Positions 1-8,172 of a stretch of 64,000 nucleotides of DNA are shown piece after piece; positions within the stretch are counted from its first letter, which is position 1, and each line of letters starts with the position of its first letter. The notes beneath the pieces were generated by a model. The model was not told where the DNA came from, did no database searches, and was given only the letters and a program-made list of their open reading frames with translations. The DNA comes from Phyllobacterium endophyticum (GTDB lineage: Bacteria; Pseudomonadota; Alphaproteobacteria; Rhizobiales; Rhizobiaceae): positions 682,001 to 746,000 of the forward strand of contig NZ_PGGN01000002.1 in the NCBI RefSeq assembly GCF_003010935.1, written 5' to 3'. Position numbers and translations under genes: made by a program.

Positions 1-350
1 ATGCCGTTCTCGAGCTTCGCACCTGCTACCTTGACGTGGTCGGCAAGCTCGAACCGGCGCTGGAACGAACGCCCGGCGATGCCGTGGTGCAGATATTGTC
101 CGCTTTCCTCGCCGGACTTTTGTCCGCTGACCATCAGCATGTTGCGTTCAAGGGTGATGTCGATCTCGTCTTGACCGAAACCCGCCAGCGCCATGCTGAT
201 GCGATAGTCGTCCTCGCCCAATTTGGCGATGTCGTAGGGCGGGAAGTTGTCGGCGGCGTCTACGCGGCTTGCGCTTTCAAGCAAGTCGATCATTCGGTCA
301 AAGCCGATACTTGACCGGAACAGGGGAGAGAAATCGAAGTTTGTCCTCAT
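1..350 (-). CDS. Hsp20/alpha-crystallin small heat shock protein (partial, C-terminus outside window)
   Basis: Small heat shock chaperones hold unfolding proteins in the cytoplasm in an ATP-independent way. The minus-strand frame begins MRTNFDFSPLFRSS and continues with an alpha-crystallin-domain pattern (YDIAKLGEDDYRISMALAGF, then DITLERNMLMVSG), as in rhizobial IbpA/HspA proteins. About 116 codons are present; the gene runs off the left edge. Two ATGs are possible, at 356 and 350. The one at 350 is chosen because the AAGGAGG ribosome site lies 8 bases before it but only 2 bases before the other. The ribosome site sits inside a ROSE-like hairpin, which suggests translational heat control. 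Confidence 0.9.
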   Translation of the reverse strand, partial: MRTNFDFSPLFRSSIGFDRMIDLLESASRVDAADNFPPYDIAKLGEDDYRISMALAGFGQDEIDITLERNMLMVSGQKSGEESGQYLHHGIAGRSFQRRFELADHVKVAGAKLENG

Positions 351-353
351 GGC

Positions 354-377
354 CATATCCTCCTTGTGAGCAATATG
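354..377 (-). promoter_or_regulatory. ROSE-like RNA thermometer hairpin over the Hsp20 ribosome binding site
   Basis: On the minus strand the 24 bases before the Hsp20 start fold into one hairpin. An outer CATAT/ATATG stem of five pairs is followed by a TTGCT box facing AGGAG of the Shine-Dalgarno, with one G left unpaired, and a loop of about five bases. A U(U/C)GCU box with a bulged or G-G paired G against AGGA is the hallmark of ROSE elements, which rhizobia use on small heat shock genes. The rest of the leader (to about 430) is GC-rich and may hold the other ROSE stems. Confidence 0.72.
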
Positions 378-623
378 AACGCCAGAGAGTGCCAAAGAGC
401 CGGCGCCCCCTGACTGGCCGAATCCTCTATGGGCTTTCGGCAACAAATTATTTGGTTTGTCGATTATCTGCGTCAAGAGTTGCGCCGAAAAATTTTTGGA
501 CATGCGTCTTTTGGTTTCGGAACCAAGAAAAGGGCGCCGCAGTTTCGTCCCAAATGCCCGGGGGCTCAATGTAAAACGTTGCGATTGAAGTTTTCGTGGC
601 GAGAGACAAGAGAAGGGTGTCAA

Positions 624-1676
624 ATGAAAATTGCTCAAATCGCCCCGCTTGCCGAACGGGTTCCGCCGAAGCTTTACGGGGGAACAGAGCGAATAGTATC
701 TTACCTGACAGAAGAATTCGTCCGGGACGGTCACGACGTGACCTTGTTCGCCAGTGGCGATTCAATGACCAGTGCAAAGCTCGTTGCTTGCTCGGACGTT
801 GCACTGAGGCTAAATCCCGCAGTCCAGGATCCTATTCCGCATCAGGTTCTGATGCTTGAGGAAGTTCGGCAGCGCGCGCACGAATTCGATGTGCTTCATT
901 TTCATGTAGATGTCCTGCATTTTCCGATAATCCGGGACTTCGCCGCAAGAACGGTAACCACCCTGCATGGGCGCCTGGACCTTGCAGATCTCCAGCCGTT
1001 CTACAGGGCATTTCCGGATATACCCCTGGTCTCGATCTCGGATAGCCAGCGCCAGCCTATGCCGCCGGTAAACTGGCGCGGAACCGTGTATCATGGTCTT
1101 CCGATAAGCTTGCTGCCATTTACAGAAAAGCCGCAGAATCCCTACCTTGCCTTCCTTGGCCGGATCTCACCGGAGAAACGTCCGGATCGGGCCATAGAAA
1201 TTGCCTTGAGAACCGGTCTTCCACTCAAGATTGCCGCAAAGGTGGACAAGATCGATGAGACATACTGGCTCAACGTCATCAAGCCATTGATAATGAGCAA
1301 TCAGAACGTCGAGTTCATCGGCGAAATTGCAGAGCACGAGAAGCCGGATTTTCTCGGTAATGCAAGTGCCCTCCTCTTTCCGATAGACTGGCCGGAACCC
1401 TTCGGTCTGGCAATGATCGAAGCAATGGCGTGCGGGACACCGACGCTCGCTTTCCGCTGCGGGTCTGCTCCGGAGGTGGTGGATGACGGTATTTCTGGTA
1501 TCCTCGTCGATAGCATGAGTCAGGCAGTCGCGAGTATCGGAGAGGTGATCGGCCTCGACCGCCGAAAGGTCAGAGCAACCTTCGAGCAGCGGTTCACCGT
1601 GCAGCGGATGGCGATGGATTATCTGGATATCTACCGCAGTCTGCCCGACTCCAATGCTCACTGGGCGGCGGAGTAA
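624..1676 (+). CDS. GT4-family glycosyltransferase
   Basis: 350-residue retaining glycosyltransferase of the GT4 (GT-B) type, moving a sugar from a nucleotide donor. The N-terminal domain starts MKIAQIAPLAERVPP with a glycine-rich acceptor loop (KLYGGTERIV, residues 16-25). The C-terminal donor domain has FLGRISPEKRPDRA and the EPFGLAMIEAMACGTP motif with the two conserved glutamates. The frame stays open upstream to 429, but the ATG at 624 is chosen because the family N-terminus begins there and AGAAGGG precedes it. It lies 41 bp before a debranching-enzyme-like gene, so the pair probably acts on one glucan or glycoside. The exact sugar is not predictable. Confidence 0.88.
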   Translation: MKIAQIAPLAERVPPKLYGGTERIVSYLTEEFVRDGHDVTLFASGDSMTSAKLVACSDVALRLNPAVQDPIPHQVLMLEEVRQRAHEFDVLHFHVDVLHFPIIRDFAARTVTTLHGRLDLADLQPFYRAFPDIPLVSISDSQRQPMPPVNWRGTVYHGLPISLLPFTEKPQNPYLAFLGRISPEKRPDRAIEIALRTGLPLKIAAKVDKIDETYWLNVIKPLIMSNQNVEFIGEIAEHEKPDFLGNASALLFPIDWPEPFGLAMIEAMACGTPTLAFRCGSAPEVVDDGISGILVDSMSQAVASIGEVIGLDRRKVRATFEQRFTVQRMAMDYLDIYRSLPDSNAHWAAE

Positions 1677-1717
1677 TTGTCCGCCAAGAGTCACCTGATA
1701 GCTAAAAGGGGAAACTC

Positions 1718-3931
1718 ATGTCCACTGCCAATGCTGAACCCCGTGTTGAGACGCTTGGCGTGTCGGCTATCGATGCGCCAGCCACCCCGTTTTACATCCC
1801 GGCTGCGGAATCTCTCCAGGAGCGGCGTCCGCGAACCTTGAAACATGGCGATACGTTCGGGGTCTTCGATCACAATGGCGATGCCCGCGTTGGTTCTGGT
1901 ATGCCCGAGGGGCTTTTCCATCGTGATACCCGGCACTTGTCGCATTTATCCCTGAGCATAAACGGCGCGCGGCCAATGCTTCTGTCGTCGACGTTGCGCG
2001 ATGATAATGCAACGCTTACTTGCGACCTGACCAACCCCGACATTTTTGACGCCGGCAACCGCCTGACGCTTGCGCATGATCTGGTTCATATTCGCCGCTC
2101 GCGTTTTCTGTGGAAGGAGAGTTGCTTTGAGCGCCTGACCGTTCGCAATTTCAGCGACGAACCGCAGGACATCACTATCGCGATAGCTTTTGCAGCCGAT
2201 TTCAGCGATCTGTTTGAAGTACGCGGTACACAAAGGGTCCGCAAAGGCGAGCTTCATGCACCTGAGGTCGGCAAAGGCGACGTCGTGCTGAGCTATACCG
2301 GGCTGGACAAGCGGCAATGTACCACGAGACTGTCATTCGATCCGGCGCCCACGCGCCTCGACGGCCGTTCTGCGACATACCGGCTTGCGCTTGGCCCGCA
2401 TGAAGGCCAGTCGCTATTCATCGCGATCAATTGCAACCACCAGCCATCGGACATTCTAGTCCGGCGTGCATTCTACATCGCATTGCGCGATGCAAGGCGG
2501 GCATTGCGTTCATCCTCCTCCCGCGCGGCAGCGATCGTCACCTCCAACGACATCTTCAATGAAGTTGTGCGAAGAAGCATTTCAGATATCTACATGCTTA
2601 TAACCGATACTCCGGAGGGTCCCTACCCCTATGCCGGCATTCCGTGGTTCAGTGCTGCATTTGGCCGGGACGCGATCATCACAGCTCTTGAGATGTTGTG
2701 GGTCGATCCAGCAATTGCCCGCGGCGTGCTCGGTCATCTGGCGGCGAATCAGGCTGAGGTACTGGATCCGTCGGCAGACGCTGAGCCCGGCAAGATATTG
2801 CACGAGGTGCGCTATGGCGAGATGGCCGAACTGGGCGAAGTTCCATTCCGGCGTTACTATGGCAGTGTCGATTCAACACCCCTCTTCGTTATGCTTGCGG
2901 GGAAGTATCTTGGACGGACGGGTGACCTTGCGTCCATCAGGGAGCTTTGGCCCAGCATTGAAGCCGCGCTGGCGTGGATCGACGCCTATGGAGACCGCGA
3001 CGGCGATGGTTTTGTCGAGTATGGAAGGCGCACTGGCGAAGGTTTGATCAATCAGGGCTGGAAAGATAGCCACGACTCTATTTTCCACGCTGATGGCTCC
3101 CTTGCCCACGGCCCGATCGCGCTGGCTGAAGTTCAGGCCTACGTCTATGGCGCGTGGCAAGCCGCCGCTGACATCCTGCGTCAACTCGGTGAGCCTGGCC
3201 GTGCCGTCGCATTCGAGGCGCGGGCGGAGGTGCTGCGGCGCGCATTCGATGTGCAGTTTTTCGATGACGAACTCGGAACCTATGTTCTGGCGCTTGACGG
3301 TGACAAGCGCCAATGCCGAGTCCGTTCGTCCAATGCGGGACATGCTCTGTTTGCGGGACTCGCCTATCAGGAACGCGCTGCGTCCATCGTCGAGAGCTTG
3401 ATGGGGGCTTCCTCTTTCTCCGGGTGGGGCGTTCGGACGATTCCTTCCACAGAAGCCCGTTACAATCCCATGAGCTATCATAATGGTTCGGTTTGGCCGC
3501 ACGACAACGCGTTGATCGCGATGGGCATGGCGCAATATGGCTATAGACGTGAAGCAGCACGCATTTTCGAAGGTGTTTTTGCTGCCTCGACCTACATTGA
3601 TCTGCGCAGACTGCCTGAACTGATCTGCGGCTTTCCAAGAAAACGCGCACAGGGCCCGACCTTCTATCCGGTTGCCTGCGCGCCGCAGGCCTGGGCAGCC
3701 GCCGCACCTCTGGCGCTGATTCAGGCATGCGTCGGTTTGGAGTTTCATCCTGATGAACAGCAGATCAGCTTTGACGAACCCCTACTTCCGCCATCACTGA
3801 ATGAAGTTGTTTTCAACCGGCTGACTGCGGGGAAAGGATCTGCCAGTGTGTCACTGCGTCGTTCTGGCCAGCAGACCGTCGTTGATGTGCTCGAGCGGCA
3901 GGGCGACATGCGCGTCATGATCAAGGTCTGA
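1718..3931 (+). CDS. Amylo-alpha-1,6-glucosidase / glycogen debranching-type glycosidase
   Basis: 737-residue protein with an N-terminal beta-rich GDE_N-type domain (about 40-230, with HRDTRHLSHLSLSINGARP) and a C-terminal six-hairpin (alpha/alpha)6 barrel (about 280-690). Barrel signatures include AGIPWFSAAFGRDAI near 305 and GLINQGWKDSHDSIF near 440, the region that carries the acidic catalytic residues in related glucosidases. Rhizobia often encode such proteins beside glycosyltransferases, probably to trim alpha-glucans. No signal peptide is visible, so it is likely cytoplasmic. The start follows AAAGGGGAAACTC. Substrate is inferred from family only. Confidence 0.88.
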   Translation: MSTANAEPRVETLGVSAIDAPATPFYIPAAESLQERRPRTLKHGDTFGVFDHNGDARVGSGMPEGLFHRDTRHLSHLSLSINGARPMLLSSTLRDDNATLTCDLTNPDIFDAGNRLTLAHDLVHIRRSRFLWKESCFERLTVRNFSDEPQDITIAIAFAADFSDLFEVRGTQRVRKGELHAPEVGKGDVVLSYTGLDKRQCTTRLSFDPAPTRLDGRSATYRLALGPHEGQSLFIAINCNHQPSDILVRRAFYIALRDARRALRSSSSRAAAIVTSNDIFNEVVRRSISDIYMLITDTPEGPYPYAGIPWFSAAFGRDAIITALEMLWVDPAIARGVLGHLAANQAEVLDPSADAEPGKILHEVRYGEMAELGEVPFRRYYGSVDSTPLFVMLAGKYLGRTGDLASIRELWPSIEAALAWIDAYGDRDGDGFVEYGRRTGEGLINQGWKDSHDSIFHADGSLAHGPIALAEVQAYVYGAWQAAADILRQLGEPGRAVAFEARAEVLRRAFDVQFFDDELGTYVLALDGDKRQCRVRSSNAGHALFAGLAYQERAASIVESLMGASSFSGWGVRTIPSTEARYNPMSYHNGSVWPHDNALIAMGMAQYGYRREAARIFEGVFAASTYIDLRRLPELICGFPRKRAQGPTFYPVACAPQAWAAAAPLALIQACVGLEFHPDEQQISFDEPLLPPSLNEVVFNRLTAGKGSASVSLRRSGQQTVVDVLERQGDMRVMIKV

Positions 3932-3964
3932 GCTGTAGTTGATTGCGATTACTTTGACACCTAA

Positions 3965-3989
3965 GGAACAGCAGCATGTGCCGCGCGTT
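3965..3989 (+). promoter_or_regulatory. Possible EcfG-type promoter (GGAAC-N16-CGTT) overlapping a DUF982 start
   Basis: A perfect match to the alphaproteobacterial general-stress promoter, GGAAC at 3965 and CGTT at 3986 with 16 bases between. It overlaps the ATG at 3976, and AGGA of the same GGAAC also looks like that gene's Shine-Dalgarno. If the promoter is real, transcription would begin near 3997 and translation would have to use a downstream ATG. The match could instead be chance. Confidence 0.45.
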
Positions 3990-4248
3990 GATGCGCATGC
4001 GCAAGTTCTCATTCCCTTTTGTCACTGTCACCGACCAATTTGGTGAGGTGAAGAACATAGGGTCTGTCGGGGAAGCTGCGGTCTGGCTCGTGGCCCATTG
4101 GCCTATTACCTCAAGCGAAAAACTCACGGCAGCAAAACAGGCTTGCCTCGATGCTCTCGATGGCAAGGTTGCATCCACGACCTGTAGAGACGCTTTCGTC
4201 GAAGCTGCGAAGGAGGCTCGCATCTACGTGACCCACAAACAGCATTGA
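3976..4248 (+). CDS. DUF982 domain protein
   Basis: 90-residue protein of the DUF982 family, small proteins abundant in Rhizobiales with no established biochemical role. The family core is visible as AAKQACLDALDGKV followed by CRDAFVEAAKEARIYV. A paralogue at 5765-6076 aligns over its whole length (AACLDAI, AFIAAAKESGIYV-type matches). The ATG at 3976 has AGGA 8 bases upstream. Downstream ATGs at 3991 and 3997 remain possible; 3997 gives MRKFSFPFVTV, which matches the paralogue's N-terminus best and coincides with the predicted start of transcription from the overlapping EcfG-like promoter. It lies 44 bp after the glycosidase gene. Confidence 0.85.
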   Translation: MCRALMRMRKFSFPFVTVTDQFGEVKNIGSVGEAAVWLVAHWPITSSEKLTAAKQACLDALDGKVASTTCRDAFVEAAKEARIYVTHKQH

Positions 4249-4267
4249 AGGCGAATGCACTCCTGCC

Positions 4268-4283
4268 CAGGCGAGATCGCCTG
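4268..4283. terminator. Hairpin between convergent genes
   Basis: CAGGCGA and TCGCCTG form a perfect 7-bp stem around GA, between the DUF982 stop and the stop of the oppositely oriented sigma gene. There is no T-run, so it is a weak bidirectional terminator candidate only. Confidence 0.35.
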
Positions 4284-4284
4284 A

Positions 4285-4809
4285 CTAGGCTTCCAGTATG
4301 GTCGTGTTGCTCGTATCGCCGAGAAATTCCAAAAGATGCTTCTTGCCCCGGTTCAACCTGCTCTTGATTGTGCCTACCGGGCAGCCACAAATTTCAGACG
4401 CTTCTTCATACGAAACGCCGGCGACGCAGACGAGCATGATCGGCTCGCGGAACTCCGGTGCGAGCGCATGCAGGGCATCCTCGAGTTCCGATCCCCTCAA
4501 CGACCACTCCTGGCTGGGGGGCAACCCGACAACGGTGCCGGCTACATCCGCGGTCGCGCCGGTAGGCTCACGCTTTCTTCTCCGGTACGATGTGTTGAAG
4601 CTGTTGCGCATGATTGTGAACATCCAGTTCTTCAGGCTAGTGCCGGGCCTGAATGAATGAAGAGCGCCAAGCGCTTTTTGTAAAGTTTCCTGCACGAGAT
4701 CATCCGCGTCGTCAGGATTACGATGAAACCCTCGGGAAAACGCTCTCAGTGCGGGAAGTAGCATGACCATCTCGTCGTGCAGGCTTGATCTACTATCGTC
4801 GTAGAGCAT
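4285..4809 (-). CDS. EcfG-like RNA polymerase sigma factor (ECF15 type)
   Basis: 174-residue ECF sigma factor. Region 2 (about 15-80) reads LPALRAFSRGFHRNPDDADDLVQETL and KNWMFTIMRNSF. Region 4 (about 105-165) reads LAPEFREPIMLV and YEEASEICGCPVGTIKSRLNRGKKHL. The EICGC-GTIKSR helix and the N-terminal LPALRAF closely resemble EcfG/RpoE2, the general stress sigma factor of alphaproteobacteria. The usual partners phyR and nepR are not in this window, so this may be an extra EcfG paralogue. A GGAAC-N16-CATT element 22 bases upstream suggests autoregulation, and several neighbours carry the same promoter type. Confidence 0.9.
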   Translation of the reverse strand: MLYDDSRSSLHDEMVMLLPALRAFSRGFHRNPDDADDLVQETLQKALGALHSFRPGTSLKNWMFTIMRNSFNTSYRRRKREPTGATADVAGTVVGLPPSQEWSLRGSELEDALHALAPEFREPIMLVCVAGVSYEEASEICGCPVGTIKSRLNRGKKHLLEFLGDTSNTTILEA

Positions 4810-4831
4810 TCCAATCTCCCTTCCGAAGAAA

Positions 4832-4856
4832 AATGAATGCCGAACTCAAGCGTTCC
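4832..4856 (-). promoter_or_regulatory. EcfG-type promoter of the sigma gene (GGAAC-N16-CATT)
   Basis: On the minus strand GGAAC (4856-4852) and CATT (4835-4832) are 16 bases apart and end 22 bases before the sigma start codon. The second box differs from CGTT at one base. An autoregulated stress sigma gene would be typical. Confidence 0.55.
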
Positions 4857-4908
4857 ACCAAAACAGGAAACTGTCCGGTAAAAGACAAACGCAACCATTG
4901 GTAGCAGT

Positions 4909-4933
4909 GGAACGATCGCACTTCAGCATGGTT
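4909..4933 (+). promoter_or_regulatory. EcfG-type promoter (GGAAC-N16-GGTT)
   Basis: GGAAC at 4909 and GGTT at 4930 with a 16-base spacer, 29 bases before the ATG of the 60-residue gene and divergent from the sigma gene promoter. One mismatch to CGTT. Confidence 0.6.
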
Positions 4934-4962
4934 GGGTCGCGTGTATTGGAAACAGGTGGGAC

Positions 4963-5145
4963 ATGAATAACGTGATAAAATTCGAAGAAGCGCTGCGCGG
5001 GTATGTTTACCTGATTGCCCAGATGCCCCCCTCACCCTCAACGATACAGATCTGGCGCGACCTCCAGCGCGAACTTCTGAGTTTGGGTGAGGAAATCCGG
5101 CCTTGGCAACATGCCAACGACAATATGCGGCCCGGGCATTCCTGA
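4963..5145 (+). CDS. Small protein of unknown function (60 aa)
   Basis: 60 residues, starting MNNVIKFEEALRGYVYLIAQ and ending in a charged tail with no membrane segment. I do not recognise a family. It is divergent from the EcfG-like sigma gene and has a good EcfG-type promoter directly upstream, so stress induction is likely. NepR anti-sigma factors are of similar size, but the sequence does not show the NepR helices. It lies 45 bp before the DUF2243 gene and may be cotranscribed with it. Confidence 0.6.
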   Translation: MNNVIKFEEALRGYVYLIAQMPPSPSTIQIWRDLQRELLSLGEEIRPWQHANDNMRPGHS

Positions 5146-5190
5146 TACTCATGAAGTACTACGCGTTGAGTTCATCGGAGACATAGAGTC

Positions 5191-5682
5191 ATGAGCGACA
5201 ATGTCACGGCCAGGAGAAAGTTTCCCGTTTCGGCAGGAATTCTGCTGGGGCTAGGTCTCGGCGGATTTTTCGACGGGATCGTTCTGCACCAGATTCTGCA
5301 GTGGCACCACATGGCAACCAACGCCGGCTACCCCGCCGACAATCTCGGGAACCTTGAATTCAACACGACACTCGACGGTCTTTTCCATGCCGCCACTTAC
5401 CTGTTTACCGCCTCGGGCCTTGTCCTCTTGTGGAATACCGCACGCAAGCCTCACTTCTGGTGGTCGGCAAGAATGCTCTTTTCTACGATGTTGATCGGCT
5501 TCGGCTTGTTCAACGTCGTCGAAGGGATAGTTGATCATCATCTGCTTGAACTCCACCACGTCAACGAGACTGTCGCGCGTGAGTATTGGATTTACTGGGA
5601 CCTGGGGTTCCTGATCTGGGGCGCTGCGATGCTCATCGTAGGACTGGCACTGTTCCGCCGGGCTCGGCACGCTCATCCCTAG
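5191..5682 (+). CDS. DUF2243 membrane protein
   Basis: 163-residue inner-membrane protein with four predicted helices (about 12-30, 67-85, 95-113, 132-155). The DUF2243 pattern is clear: GLGLGGFFDGIVLHQILQWHH near 20-40, LDGLFHAATY near 62 and NVVEGIVDHHLLELHHV near 110. The many conserved histidines facing the membrane suggest metal or heme binding, but no function is established. GGAGACATAGAGTC precedes the ATG. Its place in the stress block suggests control by the EcfG-type promoter at 4909. Confidence 0.88.
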   Translation: MSDNVTARRKFPVSAGILLGLGLGGFFDGIVLHQILQWHHMATNAGYPADNLGNLEFNTTLDGLFHAATYLFTASGLVLLWNTARKPHFWWSARMLFSTMLIGFGLFNVVEGIVDHHLLELHHVNETVAREYWIYWDLGFLIWGAAMLIVGLALFRRARHAHP

Positions 5683-5719
5683 ACCCCCTTTCTCCACCTC
5701 CAGGCATCATCAAAAACGA

Positions 5720-5744
5720 GGAACTTTTGAAGGCTTTTCAGGTT
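5720..5744 (+). promoter_or_regulatory. EcfG-type promoter (GGAAC-N16-GGTT)
   Basis: GGAAC at 5720 and GGTT at 5741 separated by 16 bases, 20 bases before the second DUF982 ATG. Same box variant as at 4909 and at 8173-8197. Confidence 0.6.
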
Positions 5745-5764
5745 CGATCAGCGAAAGGAGTTCA

Positions 5765-6076
5765 ATGATGTTCAAGCCTGTAAAAGTGCGTACGCCCGAC
5801 GGCGGTTCTCCCAAGCGAATTGTTTCCCTGGCCGAAGCTACCGAATTCATACTACTGGAATGGCCCCCTAGCGACAGCATGACACTGGAACATGCCCGCC
5901 AGGCATGCCTCGATGCAATATCGGGCAAGGTTCCCGTTGAGACCGCACGCGCCGCATTCATCGCGGCTGCCAAGGAAAGCGGCATTTATGTTCGCCGGTC
6001 GAAGTTGAAGAAACTGGTCCGTCTCGTCACCGATACGGCTACACCTTCAAATGCCGCGGATCCCTCGGCCGCCTGA
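5765..6076 (+). CDS. DUF982 domain protein
   Basis: 103-residue DUF982 protein, paralogue of the one at 3976. The core ARQACLDAISGKVPVETARAAFIAAAKESGIYV matches the family. A lysine-rich tail (RRSKLKKLVRLV) extends beyond the paralogue. AAAGGAG precedes the first of two adjacent ATGs (5765 and 5768). An EcfG-type promoter lies immediately upstream. Function unknown; cytoplasmic. Confidence 0.86.
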   Translation: MMFKPVKVRTPDGGSPKRIVSLAEATEFILLEWPPSDSMTLEHARQACLDAISGKVPVETARAAFIAAAKESGIYVRRSKLKKLVRLVTDTATPSNAADPSAA

Positions 6077-6112
6077 AAATCAACGCCGCAGTCAGAACGA
6101 TTCTGCAACGAT

Positions 6113-6718
6113 CTATTTCTTGGTCTGGCTCGCGACAACCTCGCGCGAGCCCTGCCCGGTCAGTTCTGATGCGATATTTTGCGCCATTCGCAGGTGATGC
6201 ATCACCTTGGGCAACGTCGCCGCTGCATACCGCTGCATCTCGGCGTCCTCGCCTGAATTGAGTTCCCAAGCGAGCAGCTGCGCCATCTTCTGGTGGTCGA
6301 TGATCTGGCTACGCATATAGGCGATATCGAAAGCCTTGCCTTCCGCCTTCTCCAGGTCTTGCCTGATCACCCTGTGATCAGCATCCAGTGTGTCTGGCAA
6401 GGGGATCTTCGCAGCGTCGGCAAGCTCCTTCAGCTTGCTGTTGGCGTCCGTGTGGTCATTGACCATGGCTTGTGCAAACTCTTTGACGCTCGCCGTAGTG
6501 GCTTTGGTCGAGGCGAATTTTCCGAACTCAACCTCCGCCAGCCCGCCTGCAGCCGCGAGCTGAGCGAAGAGCCTGTCCTGATTGTTTGTCTGGTGTGGTG
6601 CAGGAACGCCTGGCTCCTGCATCTTGGTATCTGGCGCAAGACCGGCAGGATTGCCGATCTGGGCGAAAGCCGGGGAGCCGATCATCAAGGCTAAAGCAAC
6701 GGGCAGAAATCTGTTCAT
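6113..6718 (-). CDS. DUF4142 periplasmic protein
   Basis: 201-residue secreted protein with signal peptide MNRFLPVALALMIGSPAFA and a DUF4142 ferritin-like helical domain (about 45-190: GGLAEVEFGKFASTKA, AQAMVNDHTDANSKL, YMRSQIIDHQKMAQLLAWEL). Family members are common stress-induced envelope proteins without a defined reaction. It follows the cytochrome gene by 24 bp on the same strand, so the two form an operon read from the EcfG-type promoter at 8173-8197. Confidence 0.9.
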   Translation of the reverse strand: MNRFLPVALALMIGSPAFAQIGNPAGLAPDTKMQEPGVPAPHQTNNQDRLFAQLAAAGGLAEVEFGKFASTKATTASVKEFAQAMVNDHTDANSKLKELADAAKIPLPDTLDADHRVIRQDLEKAEGKAFDIAYMRSQIIDHQKMAQLLAWELNSGEDAEMQRYAAATLPKVMHHLRMAQNIASELTGQGSREVVASQTKK

Positions 6719-6742
6719 CTTGTCCTCCTCGATTACCCAACG

Positions 6743-8140
6743 TCAAAGGGTCAGCATATAGGCAACAAGCGCGTTCTTCTCGTCCTGCGTAAGCTTCACG
6801 CCAAGAACAAGATTGAAGTATTCGACCGTATCGGCAAGCGTCAGCAATCGCCCGTCGTGCAGGTAAGGCGGGGTATCCTTGATGCCTCTCAGCGTGAACG
6901 TCTTTATCGGCCCGTCAGGAATGGCGACCTGATCGTTGGCGCTATATCCGACGTTGTAGAAGCGCTCTAGCCTCAGATCATGCATGTTGTTATCGAGGAA
7001 CGACGTCTGCGGGATATGACACTCGCCGCAACGACCCTTCCCGAGGAACACGCGCTCCCCCATCAGCTCCTGTTCGCTCGCCTTGGCGGGGTCCAGCCTA
7101 CCCAGCGGGTCAAGTTTCGGAGCAGGCGGAAAATCGATGATATTCTGCATCTGCGCCATCATCGCGACCTGGTTTGGCCGATCCGGTAGGTTCACTCCCT
7201 TGCGCGTGGCACTGACGTGATCGCCGTTGAAGTAAGCAGTACGTTGTTCGAACTCGGTGAAGTCCTCCACTGAGCGCAGCGAGCGTTTCGATCCATGGAT
7301 CTGCTGGTTGAACATGCCGCGAAGACTCGTCGTGTCGAGGCGGAAACGTGATGCCTGCGGCCGGACGTCGGGTGTCAGGTGGAACGCCGCATTCGTGTTG
7401 AAGTTGGAATGACAGTCAAGGCACGCAACGCCCATGCTCTGCTGTGCGACCTTGCGATCTTCCGTCTGGTTGAATTCCTCCTGGGGAAACGGCGTCAGGA
7501 GAAGGCGCAGGCCTTCCATTTGAACCGGTGTGATAATGCCGTTCATGTACTCGTAAAAATTCCTGATTGTCAGGAGTTGCCCGCGTGAGACATCGCCAAG
7601 TTCCGGGTGTGTCGTAAGAAAGATCGGTGGGGGAAATTCTGGCGTCAGGTGATCTGGAAGGTCAAAGTCGACGTCGAAGCGCTTCAGATCACGCGCTTCC
7701 TGTTTGCCGATTTCGTCGATTTGCTTTTGAGGGAAAACCTGACCGCCAGTAGCCTGCTTCACATGCGGCAAAGGCTTGAAACCGTCAGGCAGAAGGTTCT
7801 TGTCGCGGATCTCATCCGGGCTCATGTCAGCCAGGGACTCCCACGTCACGCCATCCGGCAGTTTCACACGCACGCCCTCCTGCACTTTCTTCATGCCGCC
7901 CGACATGCTGACGTTGGACATGGCCTTGTCGGAGAGATCGTAGCGCTGGTTAAGAAGGGTTTGCTGGCGTTCCATGACCTTGGGCTTTTGCGCCTCGTCA
8001 TTTGCCTTCACGCTGGAGAAAGGTTGCGTAGGCAGCGGCCGGTAGGTCAGGTCGGGAGGAAGCGGATCCGAAAAAGCCGCCAGGCTGACGGCACTGGCGG
8101 TGACCAGACAGGAAAGAGCGATCAGTTTCAACGGGGACAT
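6743..8140 (-). CDS. Di-heme cytochrome c peroxidase/MauG-like protein
   Basis: 465-residue periplasmic protein with signal peptide MSPLKLIALSCLVTASAVSLAAF and two heme c attachment sites, CLDCH near 240 and CGECH near 372. This two-CxxCH layout with HGSKRS and HDGRLLTLADTVEYFN near the C-terminus is that of the bacterial cytochrome c peroxidase/MauG superfamily. The N-terminal 170 residues are an extension not seen in the classical 330-residue peroxidase. It may reduce peroxide or oxidise a partner protein; the substrate is open. First gene of a two-gene operon with DUF4142. Confidence 0.85.
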   Translation of the reverse strand: MSPLKLIALSCLVTASAVSLAAFSDPLPPDLTYRPLPTQPFSSVKANDEAQKPKVMERQQTLLNQRYDLSDKAMSNVSMSGGMKKVQEGVRVKLPDGVTWESLADMSPDEIRDKNLLPDGFKPLPHVKQATGGQVFPQKQIDEIGKQEARDLKRFDVDFDLPDHLTPEFPPPIFLTTHPELGDVSRGQLLTIRNFYEYMNGIITPVQMEGLRLLLTPFPQEEFNQTEDRKVAQQSMGVACLDCHSNFNTNAAFHLTPDVRPQASRFRLDTTSLRGMFNQQIHGSKRSLRSVEDFTEFEQRTAYFNGDHVSATRKGVNLPDRPNQVAMMAQMQNIIDFPPAPKLDPLGRLDPAKASEQELMGERVFLGKGRCGECHIPQTSFLDNNMHDLRLERFYNVGYSANDQVAIPDGPIKTFTLRGIKDTPPYLHDGRLLTLADTVEYFNLVLGVKLTQDEKNALVAYMLTL

Positions 8141-8172
8141 TGCCGATCTCCAACAACGCGAGGATGTGTCCG

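Noticed and set aside
519-544. GGAAC-N17-AGTT before the glycosyltransferase as an EcfG promoter
   Set aside because: Spacer and second box both deviate, and a similar weak match at 317 lies in coding sequence, so it is within chance.
2873-3748. Long minus-strand open frame inside the debranching-type glycosidase gene
   Set aside because: It is a shadow of the coding strand: low-complexity, arginine-rich translation without domain signals, while the plus frame has clear enzyme motifs.
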